Source of the DNA: Chryseobacterium paludis
GTDB taxonomy: Bacteria; Bacteroidota; Bacteroidia; Flavobacteriales; Weeksellaceae
Length of the DNA: 64,000 nucleotides
Reading direction: 5' to 3'
Assembly (NCBI RefSeq): GCF_025403485.1
Contig: NZ_CP099966.1
Span: forward strand, 2,046,001-2,110,000
This document shows positions 8,768 through 17,196 of the stretch, piece by piece. Within the stretch, counting starts at the first letter, position 1. The number at the start of each line of letters is the position of its first letter. The translations under genes were made by a program, and so were the position numbers. Below the pieces are notes generated by a model, which was not told the origin of the DNA, ran no database searches, and saw only the letters and a program-made list of their open reading frames with translations.

Positions 8768-9466
8768 ATGGACAATACATTTTCTGACAATGAACAAATT
8801 GGAATAGTTTCTACTTTTTCTGAACTTGTATACACCCATTTTCAGGGAGCTATGAATGCTATTTGCTGGCACAGAAATTTAGTTGGAGATTTTAACGAGA
8901 TCGTATCTAAGCTTCATTTAAAAGAGAACGTCACAGAAGTTTCCATTGAAGACCTTTTAGCTCTACAACTATCAGAAAAAGGTAATGAGGCAAGGGAAAT
9001 CATCTTAAGTGATATACAGTTATTAACTGATTTTGGAGCATTACCTTCTCTCAATCTGCTCAAAAGTTACGAACGGGATGAGGAGTTCGATTTCATTTCA
9101 ACAGATGTATATTCGTATCATGTCGATCGATCACCGATTTTAACGGATACTTTTTTGTGTACCTATCATGGTACTGCAAGTGAAATCTTACCCAATGATC
9201 AGGTTGAACAAAAAATTCTGATCCCTGAAATCCGGGATAAGCTTAAAAAATTACACAATGGTCCGGAAGAGGAATTTGAAGACTTCCTGAAAGACTATTT
9301 CTTCGATCTGCATTATCAGCCCAAACCAAATGCTGAACCTGTCAGTTTAAAAGCTGGACATCTTTGGCGACTGGCGGTAGATCATCCAGAACAACAAGTT
9401 TTACCCTGTGTTCATAGAGCTCCTATTGAAAACGATAGTGAATACCGACTGCTTCTGATTTGTTAA
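8768..9466 (+). CDS. Uncharacterised protein, possibly DUF1826-like
   Basis: A 232-residue soluble protein without signal peptide or membrane helix. Notable motifs are SYHVDRSPILTDTFLCTYHGTASEILP and, near the end, LKAGHLWRLAVDHPEQQVLPCVHRAP. The HxD...H arrangement, with a TYHGxxSE segment, is reminiscent of DUF1826 proteins and of 2-oxoglutarate/iron-type active sites, but this is a tentative match from memory. A TATTTTTG promoter-like box occurs in the spacer upstream. Biological role unknown. Confidence 0.6.
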   Translation: MDNTFSDNEQIGIVSTFSELVYTHFQGAMNAICWHRNLVGDFNEIVSKLHLKENVTEVSIEDLLALQLSEKGNEAREIILSDIQLLTDFGALPSLNLLKSYERDEEFDFISTDVYSYHVDRSPILTDTFLCTYHGTASEILPNDQVEQKILIPEIRDKLKKLHNGPEEEFEDFLKDYFFDLHYQPKPNAEPVSLKAGHLWRLAVDHPEQQVLPCVHRAPIENDSEYRLLLIC

Positions 9467-9600
9467 GGAGTCTATTTGGTATTCCAGGCTGCTATTTGTT
9501 CACAATAAAAAGAACTCTTCAATGAAGGCAATTTTGCTTGTGTTACAATGTAATTTTTGGTACATTGATCTTTATTATTATCAATTAATATTTAACTCAC

Positions 9601-10071
9601 ATGGCTGATACCGTTATATTATCTGAAGGAGCAGAATTTGATCATGTTATACAAGAGGTTTCAAAATATATCCACCTGTATGTAATGGCCTTTGAAAAGA
9701 ATGAACGAACCATTACACGAATCGATAAACGTGAAAAAATGTATGGTGGAAAAGGAACAGTATACATGTTACAAATGTTCGACCAGAATGAATTAACCAA
9801 TAATCGTCTGGGAGCTTATATGGTCTTATTAAATAGAGGCGATGAATCGGGATTTCACACCCATAATGAAAGAAACGAGGAAGAATTGTATGTTGTAGTG
9901 CATGGAACCGGAGAATATCGTGAAAGAACCGGAACGCAGGGACCAGAACGTAAAAAAACGCTTCAAAAAGGAGACATTACGGCCATCAGCTCCATAGGCT
10001 ATCATTCTATAGAAAACACTGGAGACGAACCTTTAATCATGTTTGTTATTACTACGAATAATCCACACTAA
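9601..10071 (+). CDS. Cupin domain protein
   Basis: A 156-residue protein with the two cupin motifs. Motif 1 is G(x)5HxH(x)4E(x)6G, seen as SGFHTHNERNEEELYVVVHGTG; motif 2 is G(D)xxxxSxxGYHxxxNTG. Two His, one Glu and one more His are in place to hold a metal. It is a small cytosolic cupin, and neither substrate nor enzyme activity can be read. It stands alone, 134 bp after the preceding gene. Confidence 0.8.
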   Translation: MADTVILSEGAEFDHVIQEVSKYIHLYVMAFEKNERTITRIDKREKMYGGKGTVYMLQMFDQNELTNNRLGAYMVLLNRGDESGFHTHNERNEEELYVVVHGTGEYRERTGTQGPERKKTLQKGDITAISSIGYHSIENTGDEPLIMFVITTNNPH

Positions 10072-10128
10072 CTTTGCAATGTTATTTGTTAATACTTTAT
10101 CATAGAATTATTTACCATGTAAATTGAT

Positions 10129-10136
10129 TACATTTG
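10129..10136 (+). promoter_or_regulatory. Probable promoter -7 box (TACATTTG)
   Basis: TACATTTG matches the Bacteroidetes TAnnTTTG element and lies about 40 bp before the hydrolase start at 10178. No convincing TTG -33 element was found at the usual distance. Confidence 0.45.
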
Positions 10137-10177
10137 TTTCATCACATACATGTGAAAAAAATCAAACAAATTGATCT

Positions 10178-11629
10178 ATGGAAAGAAAATTTTTATTCAT
10201 CATTGGATGGTGCCTGAGTCTTACTATTTCTGCACAAACAACTACCAATGTACTTCAAAAAAGTATATCAGCATTGGGAAACTGGGAAACAGTGAATGAT
10301 TTTGAATATGCGACTAACAGGATAAATATAGATAAATGGCAAGGATATGATTTCGACCATGCTCTACCGGAAAAAGATTCATTCCATCTTTTTGTTGACT
10401 TAAAAGGCAGCCATTTTTTACACCATACGCAGAATCATTATCCTGGAGGCTATGTGTTTGACACCTACAGATTGGGACGGGACTCAACCTATTATGTATA
10501 TGATGGTATTGGCAGTAGAACGGGAAAAGACCTACTGAATCTGGGTTCAGCCTCTTTCGATAAAAGGAAGAATAGCCTGTTGAACAATTTCCCTTATTTT
10601 ATACTTAAACAATTACTTCAGGAAATTAAAGACGAGTCCGTGCTTACAGAAGGAAAGGATTTGATTGTCTTAAAAAAGAATCCAAGTGGAACTGAAGAAT
10701 ACAGATTTGATACAATCACTTTTCTTTTGAAGAAAATCACCAGAATACAGGGACAAGACACCATAGTACAGCGTTTCGAAGATTACATACCGACTGATGG
10801 ATTAATGATTGCGAAGAAAAGCAGCCTGGAGCGCAATGGAAATATTATTTATTCAGATTCATTAAGCTTATTTAAATACAATCAGAATTTCGCCAGTCTC
10901 GTTTTTGATTTTCCTCCAGGATATAAATCAACTAGTGAAAGCACTCCCGTACTTTCTGCAAAAATGATCGCTAAAGATGTTTACCTGATTGAAAATGTAG
11001 ATGGAGACCGCAATATCATGTTTATTAATATGGGAAATTATATTGTACTTACAGAAGCACCCATATCATCAGCAACGACCAAATCTATACTGGATGTTAT
11101 TCATACCACACTCCCTGATATTCCTATCAAATATGTTCATCTTTCTCACTTCCATAACGATCATATAGCCGGTATTGCTGAAGTTGTGAAAGAAGGGGCT
11201 ACTATTATTTGTGCAGAAAACATGAAGCAGCCGGTTATGAGCATGCTGCAAAACAGCGATAGCAGTCTTTATAAAAATGGAAAAGTAAATTTTGAAGTAT
11301 TTAATAATAAAAAGGTATTAGAAAATGATCATAAAAAGCTGGAATTTATTGAAATACCTAATAGTCATGCAAAAGGAATGTCATTTTTATATCTGCCTCA
11401 GGAGAAAATGATCTATCAGGGAGATCTGTTATCATTGCCTGCGGATTCATACACCACCCCCGCAATAGCTGTAACAAAAGAATTCAGCGATTTTTTACGT
11501 CAGAAAAAAATAACTTTTACAAAAATTATTGGCCATCATGGACTTTCTGTAATTTCTAAAGAAACGTTTAATGAGATTGTCAAAATGAAGAAGAAAGATC
11601 CGCTTTTTAAAAATACATTTGAGCATTAG
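10178..11629 (+). CDS. Secreted metallo-beta-lactamase-fold hydrolase
   Basis: A 483-residue protein with a signal peptide ending at SAQ (residue 20). The first 255 residues are a beta-rich region without a recognised domain. The C-terminal half is a metallo-beta-lactamase fold with the metal motif H324-F-H326-N-D328-H329, later ligands probably in PNSHAKG and YQGDLL, and a GHHG segment near the end. The family covers lactonases, phosphodiesterases, glyoxalase II and quorum-quenching enzymes; the substrate is not deducible. Its probable location is periplasmic. Confidence 0.82.
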   Translation: MERKFLFIIGWCLSLTISAQTTTNVLQKSISALGNWETVNDFEYATNRINIDKWQGYDFDHALPEKDSFHLFVDLKGSHFLHHTQNHYPGGYVFDTYRLGRDSTYYVYDGIGSRTGKDLLNLGSASFDKRKNSLLNNFPYFILKQLLQEIKDESVLTEGKDLIVLKKNPSGTEEYRFDTITFLLKKITRIQGQDTIVQRFEDYIPTDGLMIAKKSSLERNGNIIYSDSLSLFKYNQNFASLVFDFPPGYKSTSESTPVLSAKMIAKDVYLIENVDGDRNIMFINMGNYIVLTEAPISSATTKSILDVIHTTLPDIPIKYVHLSHFHNDHIAGIAEVVKEGATIICAENMKQPVMSMLQNSDSSLYKNGKVNFEVFNNKKVLENDHKKLEFIEIPNSHAKGMSFLYLPQEKMIYQGDLLSLPADSYTTPAIAVTKEFSDFLRQKKITFTKIIGHHGLSVISKETFNEIVKMKKKDPLFKNTFEH

Positions 11630-11688
11630 AACGGGTAAACGTATCGAACAATTGCTAAATTTATCATTAATAATCCTAACTACATTAT

Positions 11689-12036
11689 ATGGACTTAAAA
11701 ATACTTTCAATTGTATGGGGAGTACAGGATCTTGACAGAGCAATAACCTTTTGGTGTAAGGCATTGAATTATAAATTGAAACGGAATCCAGATCTGGATT
11801 TTGCCATTTTGATTCCCCAAAATGGTCAGGGAATGCAGTTATCGTTGAAACTCACCAGCTCCGAGGAGCCAAGAAGACACCATATTGACCTGATCACTGA
11901 GAACCAAAAAGAAGAAGTAAAACGGTTACTTAGTATAGGTGCTGTAAAAATGCAAAATTGGGATTATGAACAGGATGCTGATTATGTAGTTTTGCTTGAT
12001 CCTGAAGGAAATTCTTTTTGTGTTGTCCAAGCATAA
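11689..12036 (+). CDS. VOC (glyoxalase/bleomycin resistance-like) protein
   Basis: A 115-residue single-domain protein with paired beta-alpha-beta-beta-beta elements: IVWGVQDLDRAITFWCKALNY at the start and a terminal YVVLLDPEGNSFCVVQA, the classic end of VOC proteins. Members are metalloenzymes or ligand-binding resistance proteins. The function is not specified by sequence or neighbours. It stands 60 bp behind the metallo-hydrolase and could be co-transcribed with it. Confidence 0.8.
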   Translation: MDLKILSIVWGVQDLDRAITFWCKALNYKLKRNPDLDFAILIPQNGQGMQLSLKLTSSEEPRRHHIDLITENQKEEVKRLLSIGAVKMQNWDYEQDADYVVLLDPEGNSFCVVQA

Positions 12037-12114
12037 ATAGGTTTGTGCAAGGTAAATCTCTTTAAATGCACAGGTGCTAATATGGCAATATAATCTTCAA
12101 ATTTTAATTTCGGT

Positions 12115-12134
12115 ATTTCGGAAAATATCGATAT
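12115..12134. promoter_or_regulatory. ArsR-type operator, site 1
   Basis: ATTTCG-N8-CGATAT, a near palindrome that matches the site at 12466-12485 (ATTTCG-N8-CGAAAT). It overlaps the promoter box TATCTTTG at 12132-12139, as expected for self-repression by the ArsR-family protein encoded just downstream. Confidence 0.6.
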
Positions 12135-12139
12135 CTTTG
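12132..12139 (+). promoter_or_regulatory. Promoter -7 box of the ArsR gene; likely leaderless mRNA
   Basis: TATCTTTG fits TAnnTTTG. Transcription should start about 5-8 nt further on, almost at the ATG at 12144, so the message would have little or no 5' leader. Confidence 0.5.
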
Positions 12140-12143
12140 TTCC

Positions 12144-12449
12144 ATGGAATTAATTACAGTTTTTAAAGCGCTCAGTAACCAAGCTAGAATCAACATACTT
12201 GTCTGGCTTAAGCAGCCTCACCTCCACTTTACTGCTGATGAATTGAAGGACTATGATTCCAATCTTGGTGTTTGTGTAAGTGACATTACAAAAAAAGCTG
12301 GTTTATCTCCATCTACCACCTCAGACTATCTGAGTTTACTACAAAAATGTGGGCTTATCGAAGCTACAAGGATGGGTCAGTGGACCTACTACAAACGTAA
12401 TGAAGGAGCGATTGAGACGCTTAACAAATTAATTCAAAAATCATTGTGA
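12144..12449 (+). CDS. ArsR-family helix-turn-helix repressor
   Basis: A 101-residue winged-helix protein with ALSNQARINILVWLKQP at the start, a recognition helix around CVSDITKKAGLSPSTTSDYLSLLQKCGLIEA, and a wing (RMGQWTYYKRNE). No cysteine pair typical of metal-sensing ArsR proteins is present: the cysteines in GVCVSD and KCG are separate, so a redox or organic ligand is more likely than arsenite. Related regulators pair with quinone oxidoreductases, as here with the gene at 12494. Matching operator-like palindromes lie before both genes. Confidence 0.85.
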   Translation: MELITVFKALSNQARINILVWLKQPHLHFTADELKDYDSNLGVCVSDITKKAGLSPSTTSDYLSLLQKCGLIEATRMGQWTYYKRNEGAIETLNKLIQKSL

Positions 12450-12465
12450 ATTTTTTTAACTAAAC

Positions 12466-12485
12466 ATTTCGAAAATAAGCGAAAT
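12466..12485. promoter_or_regulatory. ArsR-type operator, site 2
   Basis: ATTTCG-AAAATAAG-CGAAAT, a perfect 6-8-6 palindrome ending 8 bp before the oxidoreductase start. It has the same arms and spacing as the site in front of the ArsR gene. Confidence 0.6.
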
Positions 12486-12493
12486 ATCTAATT

Positions 12494-13456
12494 ATGAAAG
12501 CAATTGTAATTAAAAATTATGGAGGACCGGAAGTTCTCCAGTTAGCGGAAGTGACGACTCCTTCCATAACAGATCCTTCTCAGGTATTAGTGAAGGTAAG
12601 AGCTACCTCAGTAAATCCCCTTGATTATCAGGTAAGGCGGGGAGATTATACGTCAGTGTTTGATTTACCAATTGTAACTGGTCACGATATCTCAGGTGAT
12701 GTTGTAGCAGTAGGTGAAGCAGTAAAAAATTGGCGGCCTGGTGATAAAGTTTATTATTCACCGCGTTTTGGTGGCTCCGGCAGTTATGCTGAATATCACC
12801 TTACAGACGAAGCCTCATTATCCAGGATGCCTGATAATCTTAGCTACGAGGAAGCTGCTGCTGTTCCGCTTATTGGAGGAACGGTTTGGGAAATGCTTGT
12901 GGTACGGGCTCAACTAAAAAAAGGAGATACCATTCTCATCCTCGGAGGAGCAGGTGGTGTTGGAACATTGGCAATTCAGGTCGCTAAATCATTGGGTGCT
13001 TTTGTTTATACAACAGGACAAAGTATTTTACATGAAAAACTTCAGAATCTTGGAGCAGATATAGTCATTGACCATCATCAAAAAAACTATATTGAAGAAA
13101 TACTGGCCTATACTGAGGGAAAAGGTGTAGATGTAATTATTGATACTGTAGGAGGAAGCACACTTTCGGACAGTCCCCTAGCCTTAGCGAACTATGGTAA
13201 AATTGTAACGCTTGTTGACATTCCCCAGCCACAAAACCTGATCAACGCATGGGAAAAAAACGCTACCTATCATTTTGTTTTTACGCGGCAAAACAGAGAT
13301 GAGCTTCATCATATTACCCAACTAATTGAATCTGGACATGTAAAACCAATTATAGATAGTATATACCCCATTGAAGAGGTGAAAAAAGCCCATCAAAGAA
13401 TAGAGGATACAAAACGGGAGCGGCCTTTATTTGGTAAAATTGTACTTTCATTGTAA
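12494..13456 (+). CDS. NADP-dependent quinone oxidoreductase-like MDR protein
   Basis: A 320-residue zinc-independent medium-chain reductase. It has the GroES-like N-terminal half (SVNPLDYQVRRGDY, VTGHDISGDVVAVGE), the nucleotide-binding GGAGGVGTLAIQVAKSLGA segment near 150, and a LFGKIVL end typical of the QOR family. The structural-zinc cysteine cluster of alcohol dehydrogenases is absent. It should reduce quinones or enones with NADPH in the cytoplasm. It follows the ArsR gene by 44 bp and carries its own copy of the operator, so it is probably induced by the electrophile it removes. Confidence 0.87.
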   Translation: MKAIVIKNYGGPEVLQLAEVTTPSITDPSQVLVKVRATSVNPLDYQVRRGDYTSVFDLPIVTGHDISGDVVAVGEAVKNWRPGDKVYYSPRFGGSGSYAEYHLTDEASLSRMPDNLSYEEAAAVPLIGGTVWEMLVVRAQLKKGDTILILGGAGGVGTLAIQVAKSLGAFVYTTGQSILHEKLQNLGADIVIDHHQKNYIEEILAYTEGKGVDVIIDTVGGSTLSDSPLALANYGKIVTLVDIPQPQNLINAWEKNATYHFVFTRQNRDELHHITQLIESGHVKPIIDSIYPIEEVKKAHQRIEDTKRERPLFGKIVLSL

Positions 13457-13592
13457 AAATGCTTTTTGTAATAGAAAATTATTTGAAATCCGTATATGAT
13501 CGGAATATAATAGATAGATCCCTATTTCTGGTGAAATCACAGCTTTTTCATTAAGTTAATTTTCTAAAATATATACATATTCTCTGGAATTG

Positions 13593-13636
13593 CTCTGGAA
13601 GCACTTTTCAACTGTGAAAAGTGCTCCCAGAGTTTT
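13593..13636. terminator. Strong bidirectional terminator
   Basis: A long stem, CTCTGG plus AGCACTTTTCA, pairs across an ACTG loop with TGAAAAGTGCT plus CCAGAG (one internal mismatch) and is followed by TTTT. It separates the convergent oxidoreductase and HxlR genes. Confidence 0.85.
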
Positions 13637-13706
13637 AATCAAAGTAAACAATAGAGTTAATATAGTTATAGCCTAATTAGCATTTGTAGTAGATATGATG
13701 AAATCA

Positions 13707-14060
13707 TCACTTATTCTTGATTTTCTCACGATGTTTCAGGCCAAATTCAATTAAAGCATTGATAACAGGAAGAGTCTCTTTAGCATGATCGGTAAGTTCA
13801 TAAGACACCGTTATCGGTTTTGTATTGTTTACTGTCCGGGTGATCAGTAAATTTTCTTCTAACTGTTGTAGTTCCTTTGACAATATTTTTGGTGATATGC
13901 CCTCTATGGTTTCCTGTAAATCTTTAAAGCGCATAATTCCATAAAGATATAAACTTCTCAAAAGAACTATTTTCCATTTACCACTTAATAATTCCAAAGC
14001 GTCATTCAGCGCTAATTTTCTGTTAATGTCGGGTTCTGAATTACATTTTGTTTTTCCCAT
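13707..14060 (-). CDS. HxlR-family transcriptional regulator
   Basis: A 117-residue winged helix with the family core: an ALELLSGKWKIVLLRSLYLYG segment, MRFKDLQETIEGISPKILSKELQQLEENLLI, and a YELTDHAKET segment. One cysteine near the N-terminus (KCNSEPD) is placed like the redox-sensing cysteine of HypR/YodB/QorR-type regulators. It is divergent from an SDR gene with a 93-bp shared spacer holding evenly spaced ATAGT boxes, and it probably represses both directions. Confidence 0.88.
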   Translation of the reverse strand: MGKTKCNSEPDINRKLALNDALELLSGKWKIVLLRSLYLYGIMRFKDLQETIEGISPKILSKELQQLEENLLITRTVNNTKPITVSYELTDHAKETLPVINALIEFGLKHREKIKNK

Positions 14061-14064
14061 AATT

Positions 14065-14119
14065 ATAGTAACTATCCTAAAGGTAATGAATAGTAAAATT
14101 ATTATGAATGATTGATAGT
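14065..14119. promoter_or_regulatory. Candidate HxlR operator array
   Basis: ATAGT begins at 14065, 14090 and 14115, exactly 25 bp apart. The first is part of the perfect palindrome ATAGT-A-ACTAT (14065-14075), and the third overlaps the TAGTTTTG promoter box (14116-14123) of the SDR gene. The even phasing and promoter overlap suggest regulator binding. Confidence 0.5.
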
Positions 14120-14153
14120 TTTGATATTATAAACATAAAATTTACTAAAGATT

Positions 14154-14891
14154 ATGGAAAATAAAAGTGAAAACAGTCTGGCTGGTAAAAAAGTTGTTGT
14201 ATTAGGCGGAACATCCGGTATCGGTTTAGCTTTATCACTGGCTACAGCTGCGGATGGTGCAATAGTAATTGTTGTTTCAAGTACACAACAAAAGGTAGAC
14301 GAAGCATTACATTTATTACCGAAGGAAAGTACAGGTCTTGTTGCTGATCTAGGAAACGAAAAGCAGATCGAACTACTTTTTAAAAAAATAGGTGAATTTG
14401 ACCACCTTATTTTTACAGCAGGCGACACCCTAAAGTTTAACGAATTAACTGACCTGAACATTCAAGAGGCAAAACAGTCTATTAATCTTCGCTTTTGGGG
14501 AGCAATAATGGCTGTAAAGCATGCTACTCCGTTGATAAAAAAAGGAGGATCGATCACTTTGACAACGGGTGCACTCGGAAGAAAGCCAAGGAAAGGGACA
14601 GCAATAATTTCAGGAATGGCAAGCGCTATTGAAGGACTTACCCGTGCACTTGCTTTTGAGCTTGCCCCTATAAGAGTTAATGCAGTTTGCGTAGGAACAG
14701 TAAGAACCAATCTCTTGACAAACGTACCTGAAGCAGATAGAGAGGCTTTCTATAGTCAGATTGGAAGTAAATTATTGACAGGAAGGGTAGGTAATGCGAA
14801 TGAAATTGCCGAAGCTTATCTGTATCTGATGCGGGCCACCTTCAGCACCGGCCAGATCATAGTCGTTGATGGAGGGAGTCTGCTGGTATAA
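14154..14891 (+). CDS. SDR-family oxidoreductase lacking the usual YxxxK
   Basis: A 245-residue Rossmann protein with the NAD(P) motif VLGGTSGIGLALS (TGxxxGIG type) near residue 17 and the RVNAVCVGTVRT segment after the active-site region. At the place of the catalytic YxxxK the sequence reads TAIISGMASAIEGLTRALAFELAP, with no Tyr or Lys. This matches a known divergent SDR group with a GxxxAxxGAxEaLTRALA pattern. The product may have altered catalysis or bind the nucleotide for another purpose. It is divergent from the HxlR regulator, a common pairing in Bacteroidetes. Confidence 0.85.
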   Translation: MENKSENSLAGKKVVVLGGTSGIGLALSLATAADGAIVIVVSSTQQKVDEALHLLPKESTGLVADLGNEKQIELLFKKIGEFDHLIFTAGDTLKFNELTDLNIQEAKQSINLRFWGAIMAVKHATPLIKKGGSITLTTGALGRKPRKGTAIISGMASAIEGLTRALAFELAPIRVNAVCVGTVRTNLLTNVPEADREAFYSQIGSKLLTGRVGNANEIAEAYLYLMRATFSTGQIIVVDGGSLLV

Positions 14892-15163
14892 TTGATACTT
14901 CTATAAGCTTTTTAATTTATTATATAACTAATTAGCCCATCAAAAATTTTAGAGTATATTGTTGGTATTCTAAGATTTATCAAAGACTATGAAGGTATTA
15001 TCAAATGTTATCCTTTTGGAATAATTATTCAACATTATAACCTGTCTTTTTATTTTTAGATCTAAGATATTCCTATCTTGAAATTCATCCTTCAAAAAAT
15101 GAAGTTCATCAGAAAAGTACTAGATTTATACTTAATTTCCTGTGGAAATTTTATTTTTGAAGG
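14892..15163. other. Intergenic spacer, no gene seen
   Basis: 272 bp of AT-rich sequence without a convincing hairpin terminator or coding frame. It must contain the promoter of the kinase operon, but no clear TAnnTTTG box could be assigned. Confidence 0.4.
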
Positions 15164-16189
15164 ATGATTCAACTAAAAAAAATAGATATAAAAAGGTTAT
15201 TCATTTTTTTTGCTTCCACATTGATCTATGCATTATGTCAGATGCTTTTTAGCATTATTTTAATGAAGGAAGATCTATGGAATAATTTTCACATCCAGTT
15301 ATCAGCCCATTATATTGTAATCTTTACCATGTGTATCGCTGATTATGGTTTATTACTTTTATTGAACAAATATCTACCCTACTCAAAGAGTATATTACTC
15401 CGTATACTGGCTGGACTTACTGGACTTACTGTAATATGTATGATGTTGTTAGGGATATTTAATTATCTGATATACGATGTATTTCATGTTTCTAAAAATG
15501 GTATGCCTTCTTTCCTAATAAAGTTCGCATTCGGAATGGCAGCAAATATTCCGATCCTATTGGTATTTGAACTGATCTATTATTTTCAATCTGAACAAAA
15601 AGCGATTGCTGATTCTGAAAAAGCCAAACGTAAAGCCCTTTTATTTCAGCACGAAACACTGAGAGCACAGATAAACCCACATTTTTTGTTTAATTCTTTA
15701 AATGTTCTGTCTTCATTAATATATATCAATCCCGACAATGCCAATAAATTCACAAAGGCTCTTTCCAAAACTTACCGATATGTACTTTCCCTTAATCACC
15801 ATCCTTTAATTTCTGTTGCAGAAGAACTGGACGTATTGGACTCATATATCTTTCTAATGAAAATGAGATTTGAAAACTCTTTTGCTTGTACTGTAGATAA
15901 AAGATCTGATCTTGAAAAAAATAGCATTATTCCTCTTACCTTACAATTACTTATAGAAAATGTATTTAAGCACAATACTGCAACAGAAGAAATGCCATTA
16001 AATATAAAAATCACAATGAATACTGACTACATCATCGTAGCAAATAATATTCAGCCATCAACTGATATAGAAAAAGGTGGAATCGGACTGAAATATCTTA
16101 CAAAGCAATATTTATTGTATGAGAAAGAAGTTATCGTTGAACATACTAAGCAAACATTTATTGTTAAAATCCCATATATTCAATTATGA
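15164..16189 (+). CDS. LytS/YehU-type sensor histidine kinase
   Basis: A 341-residue membrane kinase. Four hydrophobic helices fill residues 10-140 with short loops. The His_kinase domain follows with phosphoacceptor H173 in LRAQINPHFLFNSLNVLSSL, and an HATPase-like end has the N box LLIENVFKHNT and a GIGL loop. There is no extracytoplasmic sensor domain, so the signal is probably sensed in the membrane. Its stop overlaps the start of the LytTR regulator by 4 bp (ATGA), which ties the two as a two-component system. Confidence 0.9.
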   Translation: MIQLKKIDIKRLFIFFASTLIYALCQMLFSIILMKEDLWNNFHIQLSAHYIVIFTMCIADYGLLLLLNKYLPYSKSILLRILAGLTGLTVICMMLLGIFNYLIYDVFHVSKNGMPSFLIKFAFGMAANIPILLVFELIYYFQSEQKAIADSEKAKRKALLFQHETLRAQINPHFLFNSLNVLSSLIYINPDNANKFTKALSKTYRYVLSLNHHPLISVAEELDVLDSYIFLMKMRFENSFACTVDKRSDLEKNSIIPLTLQLLIENVFKHNTATEEMPLNIKITMNTDYIIVANNIQPSTDIEKGGIGLKYLTKQYLLYEKEVIVEHTKQTFIVKIPYIQL

Positions 16190-16941
16190 AATTCCTGATC
16201 GTAGAAGATGAAAGGTTTGCATACGAAGAGCTGAAACGTATGATGACGAAATTACGTCCTGGTTACTCTTTGGAAAAACATACTAAAACAGCCATAGAAA
16301 CCATTGGATTTCTGAAAGTATCCAAAGTTGATTTGATTCTTATGGATATACGACTTGCTGATGGTAACTGTTTTGAGATATTCAATCATGTGGAGGTTTC
16401 CACTCCTGTTATATTTACTACGGCTTATGATGAGCATGCCATCAAGGCATTTAAGCTTAACAGCATCGACTATCTTTTAAAACCATTTGATGAAGAGGAA
16501 TTAGAAACTGCATTAATCAAATTTGAAAATATTTTCCATAGCTCCCCATTTAAAACCGATCTCAAAAATTTAGAACAAACAAGCTCTCTAAAAACCAAAA
16601 ACCGATTCCTCATATCGAAAGGAGAAAACTATCATTACATAGAAACAACAGATATTGCCCATTTCTATAGTGAAGAAGGAGTGGTATTCCTGCACACGTT
16701 TCAGGGTAAAAGACATATTATTAATTATACATTAGACCAATTGGAGCAACAGTTGGATAACCGCTTATTCTTCCGTGTGTCGCGTAATTGCATTGGTAAT
16801 GTAAAAGCTATTGAAAATGTTATTAAGTATTTTAACAGCCGTCTGAAACTTTCCTTTTCACCTGAATGCCCACATGAAGTTCTGGTGAGCCGGGTACGTG
16901 TATCGGATTTCCTGAAATGGATGGACGGTATAATTGAATAA
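16186..16941 (+). CDS. LytTR-family response regulator
   Basis: A 251-residue regulator with a receiver domain (acidic VEDE at 6-9, phosphoacceptor D54 in LILMDIRL, switch Thr in IFTTAYDEHAIKAF, conserved Lys in YLLKPFDEEEL) and a LytTR DNA-binding domain in the last about 105 residues (RFLISKGENYHYIETTDIAH, RVSRNCIGNVKAIE). It is translationally coupled to the kinase. The following barrel/acyltransferase genes are a plausible target because they lie 255 bp downstream on the same strand, but this is inference. Confidence 0.9.
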   Translation: MKFLIVEDERFAYEELKRMMTKLRPGYSLEKHTKTAIETIGFLKVSKVDLILMDIRLADGNCFEIFNHVEVSTPVIFTTAYDEHAIKAFKLNSIDYLLKPFDEEELETALIKFENIFHSSPFKTDLKNLEQTSSLKTKNRFLISKGENYHYIETTDIAHFYSEEGVVFLHTFQGKRHIINYTLDQLEQQLDNRLFFRVSRNCIGNVKAIENVIKYFNSRLKLSFSPECPHEVLVSRVRVSDFLKWMDGIIE

Positions 16942-17196
16942 CATGAGCTACCATACATTCCATATTCCACTCTTTATTCTCTGTTCTTTTATCCAATACA
17001 AAATTCTAATGTCTAGCTTATAGTTTGTCTATCATCTCATTTCTATTTATTTAGTTTTAAAATAAAAGAATTCATTTTATTCCACTCATTCTAAATTTCA
17101 TTCTGTAGATTCTGAAGCCTGCAACTTACCACTTTCTACTCCACTTCATTGATTGTTATTTTGTACAAAATATTACAAATACAAATTTAAAATCAC
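16942..17196. promoter_or_regulatory. Spacer with repeated TCCACT elements
   Basis: TCCACT occurs three times, as ATTCCACT at 16964 and 17079 and ACTCCACT at 17138, in a 255-bp spacer ahead of the barrel gene. The spacings are unequal and the motif does not match the known LytTR half-site, so regulator binding is only a possibility. Confidence 0.25.
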
